Shown piece after piece: positions 21,901-33,900 of a DNA stretch of 64,000 nt (position 1 is its first letter; each line of letters starts with the position of its first letter). The notes beneath the pieces are model-generated. The model was not told the DNA's origin. It worked only from the letters and a program-made list of their open reading frames with translations, and did not search any database. Position numbers and translations under genes: made by a program. The stretch covers positions 9,228,819 to 9,292,818 of the forward strand of contig CM021315.1 of assembly GCA_010645155.1 (NCBI GenBank), read 5' to 3'. The DNA is from Tigriopus japonicus (lineage: Eukaryota; Arthropoda; Copepoda; Harpacticoida; Harpacticidae).

Positions 21901-24900
21901 TACCCTGGAAGCGTATGGAGTGAGCCCAGTTATCGGCTAAAGTAATGGTTCCAAGAACCCTTCGAACATTGGCGCAATTTTAGAAAAGACTGATGTGGAA
22001 GGGGCGAAACCTGTGCATAACGCAAATCATCTCCACTCTTTAAGGCGAAGTGCTCAGGTTGGCATTTGTAAATGGCAAGAGGACGAATCGCCCACACTTC
22101 ATCTTCGAAATCAAACCCATTTAATTGGCTTCCCAAGCTGTACATCAGTCATCACGATTCCATGTTAAACGTTTTGTTATTTTCAAGCGCTTTTGAAACT
22201 ATTGCGAATCTTCTACATTCCATTGGCAGTACACTTTGACATAATTCCGCTTCAACCAGCCAAATGGTCAAAGGGCAAAGCATATAGACCCAATTCCTCA
22301 ATCAAAATTCAAGGTCTTCTTGTATGTAGATAATATTTAGCCATGAGTTGACTGGCGTTAAATGGGGGATCGGACGTTTAGGACATCAATCCTCAAACGG
22401 GCTTTAGCCGGCCGATTCGCCGTTTCACTTTGCCTGTATCCGCAGGTTTGCTCGTGAACGCCGCTTCAGTCTCAGTTTGGAGTTGGTCGGGTTAAGAGTG
22501 AGTGAATGCAAAACTGCCAACCAGTCCATCTCGACTAGGATGACCTCAGTAATGTTTTCTCTCGACCAAATTTGAAAAGAAAACAAAGTGGAAGTTCTGC
22601 GTGGGTTAAGTGATTCAGTGTAGTAGTGACTTGGTGTCCTAAAATCCACCCATAAGCCTCTTTCCATTTGCCTTTGTGATTGTGCACTGTTGTGTGTAGT
22701 AGTGTGGTGACTCATCTCGGCTAAGTTGGTGCTCAGTGAGAGGTTTGGGTCATTTTCACGATCGATAACGTGTATGAACGCAGCTTCAACATTGTGTTTG
22801 ACATGGCTCAAAGACATTCAAAGTTGTATGTTCTCCTGAGCGCAATTTGAGGGGGAAAGTTCGACCATAATGGCCATTGAAATGGAACCTTGAGGCCTTT
22901 GTTGAAACAAATTTTGAAAGTTTGTGCAATATGAAAAAGTGTTCTCATGTAATGGGGCATGCATGTATTACGATTGTCTTTCTCGCCTGTACGATTGTGG
23001 AGGAAAACAAGAGACAATGAAATTTAAGTGTTGGATTCGCTGCAGGTTCCATTGACTTTCAAGGCCACTAAGAGGTCATTTTCTGACCAATCCCAGTTAT
23101 TTCACTTTCATCATGACACATAGTTAGATTAGCGGAGAGATGATGAGACAGCGAGACCCAGGTCCGTAAATTGATCCAATTTGGGCTCGAGTTTCTTGTT
23201 TACTTTGGGTACACAACAACAATGACAACGTTCCACTCTTCATTCCCGACCAACACATGGTCTTCTTAGAAATTTCATAATTCTAAATCACTTGCAACAG
23301 TTGTTGTGCGTCTTGTACAAATTGGGGAAGAGACATTGTGCTTTTGTGTTTTATCCCTTCAAATCTGAGCATGAACCGCCAATCGATGTTTCCTTTGAGA
23401 AGCATTTTTTGGTCGGTGAGCAGGAAGTAGTTTGTGTTGGAACAGTCCAGGTGGTTCAACAGGCTGCTGCTTTCACCACTGTTCCAGCTTTGAAACAACA
23501 CGAGAGTCTTTGTGCAGGATAGTAAAAGTATAAAATGTATCTCGTCCATCCCGGGATCCTCGTCAAAGTTGGATCCGGAACGATTTGAAATGGCATTTTT
23601 TTTTACTTGCTTTGGACCAAGTGGAACATAGGCCGTGGATCATTCCTTTGACTCGCTGGTAGTTCTAAGTAAACATCGTGACACGTTTTATTCTGAAGGA
23701 AATACCTCCATGTTAGCTACATGTCATGCTTATTGGTTGATTGTCGTATCAGTCCTCTCCTTGTTCCGGGAGAGTTTGGCACAAGGGCCTCAAGAGTGGA
23801 ACAACTCACTCATTCGCCGTGAAAATGACCTCCATCCTCTCTCCTTGAGATTGTGATTCTTGTGATTAGTTCCACCAAAATGAGCACGGATCTGGAACGT
23901 TCCCGATCGGCTGCGGCCGATTTGACCTCTTCAAGTGCCAGACCAAGGGTGAAGGAGTCGGAAGGCCCTTCATCACCTGTGAATAGTGTCAGTGCTTTGA
24001 GACGGAAACAAAGGCCGCTAACGACGGCCTTGTCCATTGATTCCTCATCCTCGCCCACAAATCCTGGAAGTGGGAATCAGAATCATAATAACAACAATAA
24101 TAATAACGACACGCACACGAACAATAACATTGAGAATAAGTTCTCGGTGAGCGCCAAAGAGGCTGCCGAGGCCAGAAATCAGATCCTGAATGAAATTAAG
24201 GCTCTTCAGATTAAGAGACACAGCAGCTTCAAGAGGATCTTGCGGGGGAAATTAAGAGGAAATCCTGACGGTAAGATGATGCTTAAAGGTTCAATCCCCA
24301 CTCGTTGACATCCGTTTTGAATGTCTTTGAGATACGTAATAGGGATTTTTTTCATTGTTTCATTTGTTTGTAACTTTATCGGCCTCTTTAGAGTGCTTGA
24401 ATTGGAATGCACTTAAAGCGAATCCTGATAAACCCTCCTTATTCGCTTTAAGTCATGATCCGTTCAAAATTAAAGTAATGTAGAGATCCTAAAAATAAAA
24501 ACAATACAAAGAAAAACCACATGCGCAACAGTTGCTTTGTTAGGAAAATGAATGACAATTGAGAGAATGGCCTGATCGGTCAATCAGGGTGTACTTCAAA
24601 ATTTAGCGTTATTGCCCAAAGTGATTTTTAGTACCACTTTAAATTATTAATGTTCACAACCCACAGCCATTAAGCTCCTTTTTCCTCAATATGAGTTGCA
24701 TTTTTGACTTAACGATTGGTAGAGGAATGAGTTCAAAATATATTCGTGAGATGGCGTAAGTGTTGTTCTCCGTCAATGCAACTCCGATTCAAAGCGACAT
24801 CATGCGGAGGTGAAGTTAAGGTTGAGCTTTTTTCCATAGTCAGGGAATGACAATGATCGACTAAAAACATAACAAAGGCAAGCCTCTCCATCACTTTTAC

Positions 24901-27900
24901 ATTAACCCACTATTTTAGGTGGTACTCAAAAAATGAAAGGCAAATTATTTCCCCAAACACCCGAAATAGAAAAAAACATCTTTTTCATGCCGTAACTCTT
25001 AAATTCCTTGTCGACTTGATACTTATTTCATTATTTCATGCACTTATGCCGACATTTGCCGTAATGTCTGATCAGAATTTTTTTTTTAACAAAAGCGTTT
25101 GTTGGAGTATCAGTATTACTTGAATAAAAAATAACTGTGCGAACAGCATGTTGTCAGCTGCGATAGAAGCACCACAATACACCGTACATTCTAGCGTTGA
25201 AAACCAACAGAACAATACTGACTGACTCTTGATTCGACTTCTTTAAATGCATTAGATACATACTCAACCAAAAACTTCTAAGAATTGTTCATCTTGTCAC
25301 ACAAAAAATGTGATTTTATTGCATAAATGCCATTGTTTGATGAGATCGTAGATAGGAAGATAGCCTGAAGTGTGTATTTCGGTGTTTACTTGATGCAAGA
25401 GGAGGAGGAGGCGTCTGTGTTTGTCAGTCTCCCATTGATACAAGTACCCCCTCTACATATGTCGAATGTCGATTGTGTTGTTCACCTAATGGATGGCCTT
25501 GTTTGTTTTTCCCGTGATGAATTAATCTCTTAATTACTGACACACAACCGCAAAAACACATCCATTCACTTTGGGTAGGTTGCCAAGTTGTCAAGTTTGG
25601 TTGTACCGGTTTTGAGGTGACGTTCCTGTCTATTGTACCCAATCAAAAGACGCTCGGATGATTGAGTTTATTGGTCATTTTGGGTGGAACCAATTAGTTC
25701 TTGTTTGCTATGCTCCCAACACTGACTCGCTTCCCACCAATATTTGAACAATGCCAGAAGGAAATGCCGGTTCCGTTGTTCCTTGGGACCAAGTGACCAG
25801 GAAACTTCTGTGTGTGTGGCCAAAAAAAGACGACATTGCCATCATACGTTCTGTGTGACCTACTTGGAACCTTCTTGTTAAAGTATTTTCTTTACATTTC
25901 TGTCTCATCCTCCCAATCCATGTTGAGAACATATGCTAATGAGCTGCATTGGTCACATCGTCTCGATTTTCCACATTCTCATATCGATTTTCCCATTGTT
26001 CTGGCTTTCCTTCCCAAAAGAGCCTTTTCAGGGTTCCCATTCCACATAAGTAAATGTGGATTCAACACCCTTTCTCGTTAACACCAATAGTATTGCCATA
26101 TCTCTTAATGTTTCCAAACAATATTAAGACAAATCAAAGAAGATATAAAGCACTCCCATGGGAATGGCTTTAAATTGGCAAACCTGGTGAAATTCGAGCT
26201 CGGAGTACACAAGATTGCACAGATCCTTTTGGAAAGTCCCCCTCCCCTTGATTCCACCTTCTGTAGTGAACCCAAAAGAGAAGATAGACAGAAAGGACTA
26301 CAGAGAGGATGATTTGTTTTGAACTCCCATCCATATCCAAAAAGCAGCTGATCCATTCCCTTGGTGTCAATCTGTGAAGGAGTCAATTGTGCCTCGTGAG
26401 AGCCCTCTCATTCATAAAGAGGCTTGGCTACAGTGTTGAAGAAAACCCTCACACTTGTGTGATTGCTCAGAGGACTTCGAACTGGAGCAGGAAATAAGCA
26501 CAGTAGAGCGCTAAGGCTCAGGTGTGTATCCGGGGCTTTAGGCTTCATCATCCGTTGAATCCAATTCAGAACCGGCTTCCACGGGCTCATTCATCGCACG
26601 CGCTTCCCAACAACCCATAACCATAACCATCGCCATCGTCCGTCAACATCCTCACATCTTCTTCCCATGTACTATGTGTTTGACTACTACCTCGATACTT
26701 ATGTAATGTGTATCAGAGGTGCTTGAGTGGTCCCAGGCTTTCGGCTTGCCCTGCTGCCATTATCATCAGTTCGTATACGAGAGGGTGAATGATGGGAATT
26801 TCGGTGGTTGAGGGAGGAAACTTGCCGTTTTTGTGATCATCATCATCATCACTACCACCACATTCTGATTCAGTGTTGATTCTGAAACCGAACAAACCAT
26901 TGTGAATCGGGTGTTCTGTGTCTGTGTGAATTCTCAGAGTGAAGTGTTGTTCGAGGTATTTTGGGTGCGATCCTTGGGCTAAATGGAGCTCGTGAGCCCA
27001 ATGAATAATTGAATGTTGATGATGGTTGGCTCTTGCTCTGAATATGATGGTTGCAGTAGGAGTAGGTATTATTGACAATTGGCCGGAGGGCCAGGAAAGG
27101 GACCAACCTCTGTTGGTCCGTATGTTGCCTTTCCTCTCAAAGGTCTCTCTAATGATGATTCGCTTGACCAGATTTGGCTTCCGTCCTGAAATAATGCTCG
27201 TGTGCATGAAGGTTTTGGGAACGAACCATTAGCCGGCAGTTCTATGTGTTTGCCCTTGAACTGTTCCGAAGGGACTTTTATTAGGCTAAGATCTTGGCCC
27301 AAGCTAGTACTGTAGATCTTATGAACAAATTAGTTGTAGGCTTCTATCGTGTCTGTCAACGATAAGGGATGAATTATCTAGCACAAACATCAGTTTGAGT
27401 GTGCTCCACGTATGTGTGTGTTCCCAAAGGTTCCACTTGTTCCCGGTGTTCTTTTCGCTTGGCCCATTTTTTGGGTGAGGAGAACAAGGACAACTCGACC
27501 AGAGAACGAGAGAGAAGGGACGATGGAATCAAGGAGCAGTCAGAAACAGGCCTCCAAATGGAGAGTAAGTCCAATGTGGAATCCATTCAGTGTTCGTTAT
27601 CTTCCCTTTGTCCTTGTTTTATGCTGCTTGAAATCCGTTATTATGCCGTGTGTAGGCAGGTGTTGTTAAGTGTGTGTGGTTTCCTGTTCAATTAATCCGG
27701 ATAATTGGTAAGAGTGCAATTCATTGTTATTCCACACAATTTGGAAAGTTACCGATGAACTAAAACAACAGATTGAGACATTTCCTCTCATTTGTTTTCG
27801 GAGTGGAGTTTGTGCTTCTATCAGATCTGTCCAGAGAGTTTATCTGATCCATCACTTTATTGACTCTCGTAAACTTGGTCTTTACTATTATTATGATGAT

Positions 27901-30900
27901 GATGTGGAATCTAGTTTAATCAAGAGCTCGGTCCTCAAAATAGCTCGGTCGACAGATGGATATCTTGAAGAGTGGAGACCAAGAAGAGCGGTCGGTCTCT
28001 TCGATAGCTTTTTCTCCGGCGGATTCATAAATCAAATTGTGACATTTTAAAATCAGTCTGAAATTGAGTCCAATGCATGTTCGTCCACCTAGGCACATCA
28101 TACATTGAAGTCAATCATTTCCAAAGAGGAACTGTACACTTAACTTCCAATTAGGTTAGTGCTGTTCTCAAACGTTTACGGTAAGCCAAGAAAGTCTGGC
28201 TTTGTTTCCTTCAACTAAAACCAACGAATGAAATACTTTGGACAAACAGTTTATAATGAGCCACCCTTGGTGTTGTCTGAACCTACTTACATGCGTGACG
28301 GCATAAATAACGTGATGTACGAAATGTTTGTTACAATTTTTGGCCTTATTCTTCCCACGATTGAATGAGCTTTGGTATCAGAAACAACAAAATCTCCAAG
28401 AGTGTCAACCGATTGTTTAAGATGTCTTCTTGATCGTTAGTGAGTAGGAATTGTATCAGTTTTTGCTTGTAAGATATTCAGGCACCCATCCAATCAAGAT
28501 TTTGCCGTTGTTTGGGGATGCTCTTTCTCTCATCCCCAATGGTCTCGCAATGACCAACTTTCGGTTGATGAGTATGTTGATGAGTTTCCTCAGGCTTGAA
28601 TATCAATTGGCCGGGTGGCATTCATCAGATGACATTTTGATGCCAAAATGTACTTAAGCGCACCCTCCTTCAACATGACTTGATATTGAAAGAGAATTAC
28701 GAGGTTCAAACTACAAGAAACCCAGTCCCTTTAGATGACAGGAAATGACTGAAATTGAAGCCAAATGACTCGACTAGTTGCCCTCTCATTCTCGTGATTC
28801 TGAACTTTAGAAATGGTTCACCACCACTCCTACCATTTATAGTAACCTTGATTTAGCAAGGAGACTCTCTTCGTTTAAGTCGAATGTTCTGGCACCTCTT
28901 GCCCCCCGTCAATTTTCAAAATGAACATGTTCAGATTGAAATTCAATTTTTCATACATTTTCAACGCTCCGTCGATCGCGTGCTTTGTTTGTAGAGGAAT
29001 ACTTTTTGAGGTCGCAAGAAATATCCATTTGGATTTAGGCCACGAAATGGGCATATCGGTTTGTTAATTGAGAGCTATGAGATTGCTTGTTGGTCCATAA
29101 TTGGACATCATTTCGATGACCCTCACGAACCATCCATAAAAAAGAGCTCAAAGGAAACACAAAATACCTCGTCCGTGCATGTGCTAAACAGCTGTGATGG
29201 TTTTACTGCGGACAAATCGAGAAGATCGTTGTCAGGTTGGGACTTCTGTTTTCCATCATGGTGGTGAGCAATCCCGCTTCGCCAAGCAGACCATCCTCAT
29301 CATCCAATGTGGTTCGTTTGGCCAGTGTGTGGCCCCTTGATGCGAACGTTACTGGTCATTCATTGTCTGGTCTTGGAGAAGGTTCGAGCGTTCTGGCCAA
29401 GATGAACAATCTCAAGACAAAGATTCGACGGAAGTCTTCCAAATATTCATTTGCCTCTCGTCGTGATGCCGGATCCGAGCGCGTGGATTGGGAATTCGTT
29501 GGATTTCCCTCGTCCAATAATGCGGGATCATCAGGTGTCCCCTCGTTTACTCTGGAAGGAGGCGTGGGCGTACCTCAACAACCCGGGGTTGTGAATCGGG
29601 GACTTCACTTTCAACGGGACCAAATCCAGAGACGTTCCATGCACGACCCTCCGATTAGCTTCAACCTCGATGAACCGGTGAACAATAACATGATGTCTGT
29701 GAACAATAACATAAATCCTAGTCGTCGATTAGGCGAAGAACCACCTCCAGTTCCTCCACGCCAGTCTCATATGAACTCGAGAAATATTAATATTCAGCCA
29801 TCTGGTCATGGAGCTCCCGTAACACGTCCCACTTCACTGTACGCTAAACTAGACGTGCCATCTAGCGAAGTTAACAACAAAAATGAGTTGTCCCGCAAAC
29901 GACCTCGGTCCAACGTCCCTTCACCACTTTCCGAAGAGGCTGGTACGCCCCCTTCAATACCGCCACATCAGCATAAATTCAAGCAAATTCAAGAAATGCC
30001 CCGGTCTCCTCCACCTATTCCACCTCATTTACATGGATCAGGGGTTCCACATCCTTTGCCACTTAGTCCACCAGCTCCCCCGCCTCCTCCACATGCTTCT
30101 CCAATTCCACCTTCCATGCATAATCAAATCCCAATTCGGGGTGAATCGCCCACCTACTTCGAACCTGTCTCTCAATCGGGCTCCCCTCCTTATGACCGAC
30201 CAATGTCCTTGATGCTCAGGCAACCAAAGCCCACTCCTACGATTGAAGTTGAGAACAAGCCCACATCACCCTTGTATAGAAAACCGGTGTCACTGAGGAA
30301 CAATAAAGCCAAGGCTAGGCAAGCTCAAGCAGAGGCTCGTGCCAAGGCTGCTGCTGAGGCTGCATCAAGACGGAAGTCGTTCCAAGCTTTCGAAGGTGGC
30401 AATGGAGGAATAATAAATGAAGGCTCCCTTCCCACCCGCAATCGTCAAAGGCGAATGTCCTGGGCTCCCTATCAGGAGATGGTAATCGAGGAGCGAAATG
30501 CTTACGACACGGTCCCTGAGCCGAAGCGATTGGGAGGCAAAACAAAACTTCAACTGAAAAAGAATCGGGAACAAATTCCAAGACAAACTGTCGACCCTCA
30601 CAAACTAACGAATCGCTCAAATGACATATCCTCTCAAGAGAGCCTCATTGATCAGGAGAGGGCTGGTGCCAAACCAAAACGATCTAAACCCAAGCACAAG
30701 AAGAGCTCAAAATCCGTCGAGAAAAAAGAAATCACAACAGGTAGATTATCTAATTAAATCTCCGAACCCCATCAATCTAACCCACGCACCATTCGCATAT
30801 TCCCTTTTCAATCTAATGACGCAACGTTAATCGTTACTCAGTAAGGTGGTGGTGTGATTAAACATGAATCCTCCACCCACATTTTGTTCATAGATTTTAA

Positions 30901-33900
30901 ACTGCTTGAAAGATAAGTTTGATTCCTTCGGCCTTTTTTTATTCCTTCTCAAATCTCATCTCCGTCCATCAGACGTACCTTCAAGTGAGGTCAAATCAGA
31001 CTTCAGTTGCCCAAAACTTGAGATTTTTTAATCGCGGTTGAAAGATTCTATTCATAATCGTTATATTGACTCATAGTCAACACCTAATTTAAATGGTATT
31101 TCTTTGTTACTAAATATATTCATGGGCGAAATCGTTCCATTATATATGCCCAATTTATAGCTCCGATTGAATGATTGATGACAACAATTGGACGTCCGAA
31201 TCAAATGAAATGTAAATCAAGCGTTTTCTGTCATGTCAAAAGAATGCACGAATAATTTCCATGTGAGTCAAAAAGATTTGTTGGCAGCTTCTGAATGCTT
31301 TTTGTAGGTTGATAATGACTTTCCAGATTTTTTTAATGAAATAAGTGGCTCTATGGAATCGGGTGTAACATCTTATCGTTGATCTCACCGCTCAATTTGG
31401 ATGTCAATACAGACGTGCAGCTTTGAGATTAGCTTCGGTACTCCTAGTGTTTAGGCGAATCTGAACTCGAGCTTTTTGCTCGATGAAAAGGAAATCGTTC
31501 AAATTCGAATCTGATTTTTGAGCCGTCTATTTATATATTTTGCGTTGCGTCACGTGCAAATATTGCATTTCTGAGGGTATCTTTTCTACACATAGGTATA
31601 AGATCATATTACAATAACAATTCGATCCCTGAACTATTTCACATTGAAATTCATGTCCTTAAAATTTGGCACACTTTGTTCCATAATTAAGTCGTCAGTT
31701 CTTTATGTTAGGAATTCTAATTAGATTTGAAGGGCGAGGGTTATCTCAGGGAGGCAGAATTGGTTAGTTGGTTGTTTGATTGATTGATCATTACAGACAC
31801 CAGAAAATACTCACCTATTTCGAATACCGCCAATTCCGTTAGTTATGGAAAAAAATGAAAGATTCGTTCGAGTCAGAGCCTGTGAGACTCAGCCCAACAC
31901 TAAGCAGAACTCCCTATTCCCCCAAAAAATATCTGGACATGTACGTTTCAATTCTCAAATCAAGTTGTGTCGAGACACAAAAGCATTTTTTTTATCAGAG
32001 TATTTTCTTCATTTTTCTTGTTGCCTTACGAACCACTAATCTTGGCCTTGACTTAACCAAGGCCGTCATTTTGATCCTTAAGACGGCAATGGACACGATT
32101 ATAGTTCACGCCGCAGTGAGTCAATGTGTCTGATTCGATCTTGCTTCCATGAGATCTGGGACATGGAAGTGATTGCGTTGGCCGTCTGTTGAAGGAATTG
32201 AATCAAGGTTGATTGGACTTTTCGGAAACATCCAGAAGAGTAGCAAGGAAGAATAAAACGTAAACAGAGGCTGCTTTCCTTGTCCTCATCACTTCCATAC
32301 ACTCGCTAACTGATGTTTCAACATTGCCCAAAAAACGGAAATGCAGGGCTTTCCTCATTGACGTTGAGGTTTTTTTTTACTCTCGAAGTTTTTTTTGCGA
32401 ATTCAAAGTGCTAAGCAAAACTTCGGTGTCTTTGGCAGTGTTTGGAATGAAAACTTTGGAACAAAATTGCGGAACCCCTGTTCCATAACACATGCGAATC
32501 ATTTCCAATGAAACTCCACATAACGAATGTGTATCCAGATCCATCACTTCGCTGGAATTGAAGACATGTCTTTGAAAGCCCTTATTAGTGAGGAACACGT
32601 AGACGAACGAGAATGACACCGTGAATTGTCATTTTGAGAGTGCTGTGTCAAATTATAGGCCATGAAGAATCTACGAATTGAATCTGAACGAGTGCTGGCC
32701 TCATTCACAATCGAATTTGTTCATATTACCTTGGGTAAAAGCATTTTGCAACTTTTCGGACCTTTTTCGCTTTCCACTTCAACATCTCTCATTTCCAACA
32801 CTATTTTTCAAATTTGACGTACGTTTTTTTTTCTCTCATTCTAGGAGAAGTTCAACATCCGCAAACTCGGGTGTCCCTCCCTCCGGTGCCTCTCTCTAGT
32901 TCTCAAGTGCAACCCCCCGGTGACAACCCCGACCATTCGATGCCCACTTCCAGTTCAGCTATTAGTTTGAATTCAACTCCAGATACAAGTGGTCCCTCAT
33001 CGTCAGTGCCTCTTGGATCCAATGAGAAGTTGCACAAATCGCCCGCTAGAGGGCATTTCAGGTAAGGTTTTGTGTGGGTCTTTTGCTTTCCAATCATGTT
33101 AGCGTGGTCGTCTGCTGCTCTCTATGGGTAGAATCGCGAGTTAAGGTTGAATTTGCAGAGACGCATTTCTTCTCTAGAGCATCGTAGTAAATTGAGGCTT
33201 AATTGCATTGAGACAAATCTGGTGTCGTTTTTGTCGCTCAATGTTATGAATGTTTCTTTTTCCTGGAATGGAGTCATTGGGATAGGCGCCTATTCGAGAA
33301 TATCGGCGGAAGCTTCGAAGTTTTGCCTCACCTCAGTCACGATCAAATTCCTAATGGACTCCTTGAAAGTTGATAAAGACAACGATGGGGCTAAAACGCC
33401 CACTAGGGTGTGCTATGATTCATTGGACTCAGAAAGGGTTTGTTTGGTTTCAAAGGGACACTGTTTACCAACATAAAAATCCTGCTCAAAGTAGACATGT
33501 TTGTTAAAGAGATCAAGAAGTCCACGTTCTGTTGTTGTTATGCGTTGTCCCAGAGGGGTCTCGATAAAAAATATCTCACCTAGAAATTCTTTCATGAAAG
33601 CAATTGCTGTCATTTCTATTGGTGCCATATTTCGGACTTCTTAATTGAGCAAAGCAATCTGGAGACAAATTGGATCGGTTTACTGCTGTCAAGAATTGTA
33701 CAACTTGCATCTGACTTGAATTCGGTTTACCTGAAGTGTTCCAAAGGTGCAAATATACCCCAGATTTAGCCAAATTAGCATAGCTATAATGTATTATCCT
33801 GTTATGGAGTTAAAGAATCGAATGTCATTGTGATTGTGTATCTTAAAGCCTACCTTTTGATTTTTCAAGGAGTTAGGATATTTCTCAAAGCATTGCAAAA

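Larger units (their letters stand above)
24271..29257. other. Intronic DNA with microsatellites and a hairpin
   Basis: No exon is firmly supported. A 13-bp perfect inverted repeat lies at 24411-24453 and a CAT/ATC microsatellite at 26837-26860. One candidate tiny first exon (27523-27564) has a very good donor but little else. The remainder has ordinary base composition without coding character. Confidence 0.5.

Noticed and set aside
23870..24270. Head A as the exon following the C1-coding chain
   Set aside because: The acceptor at 23869 would need a phase-2 donor; exon 9 ends in phase 1, and joining them gives an early stop.
29236..30740. Head B as a normal internal exon following head A
   Set aside because: The acceptor at 29235 needs a phase-2 donor, whereas exon 9 and head A both end in phase 1, so a first-exon reading is simpler.
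32930..32960. GDNPD as a trace of a PDZ domain (GDNPV)
   Set aside because: It is a chance match inside a Pro/Ser linker with no surrounding PDZ pattern.
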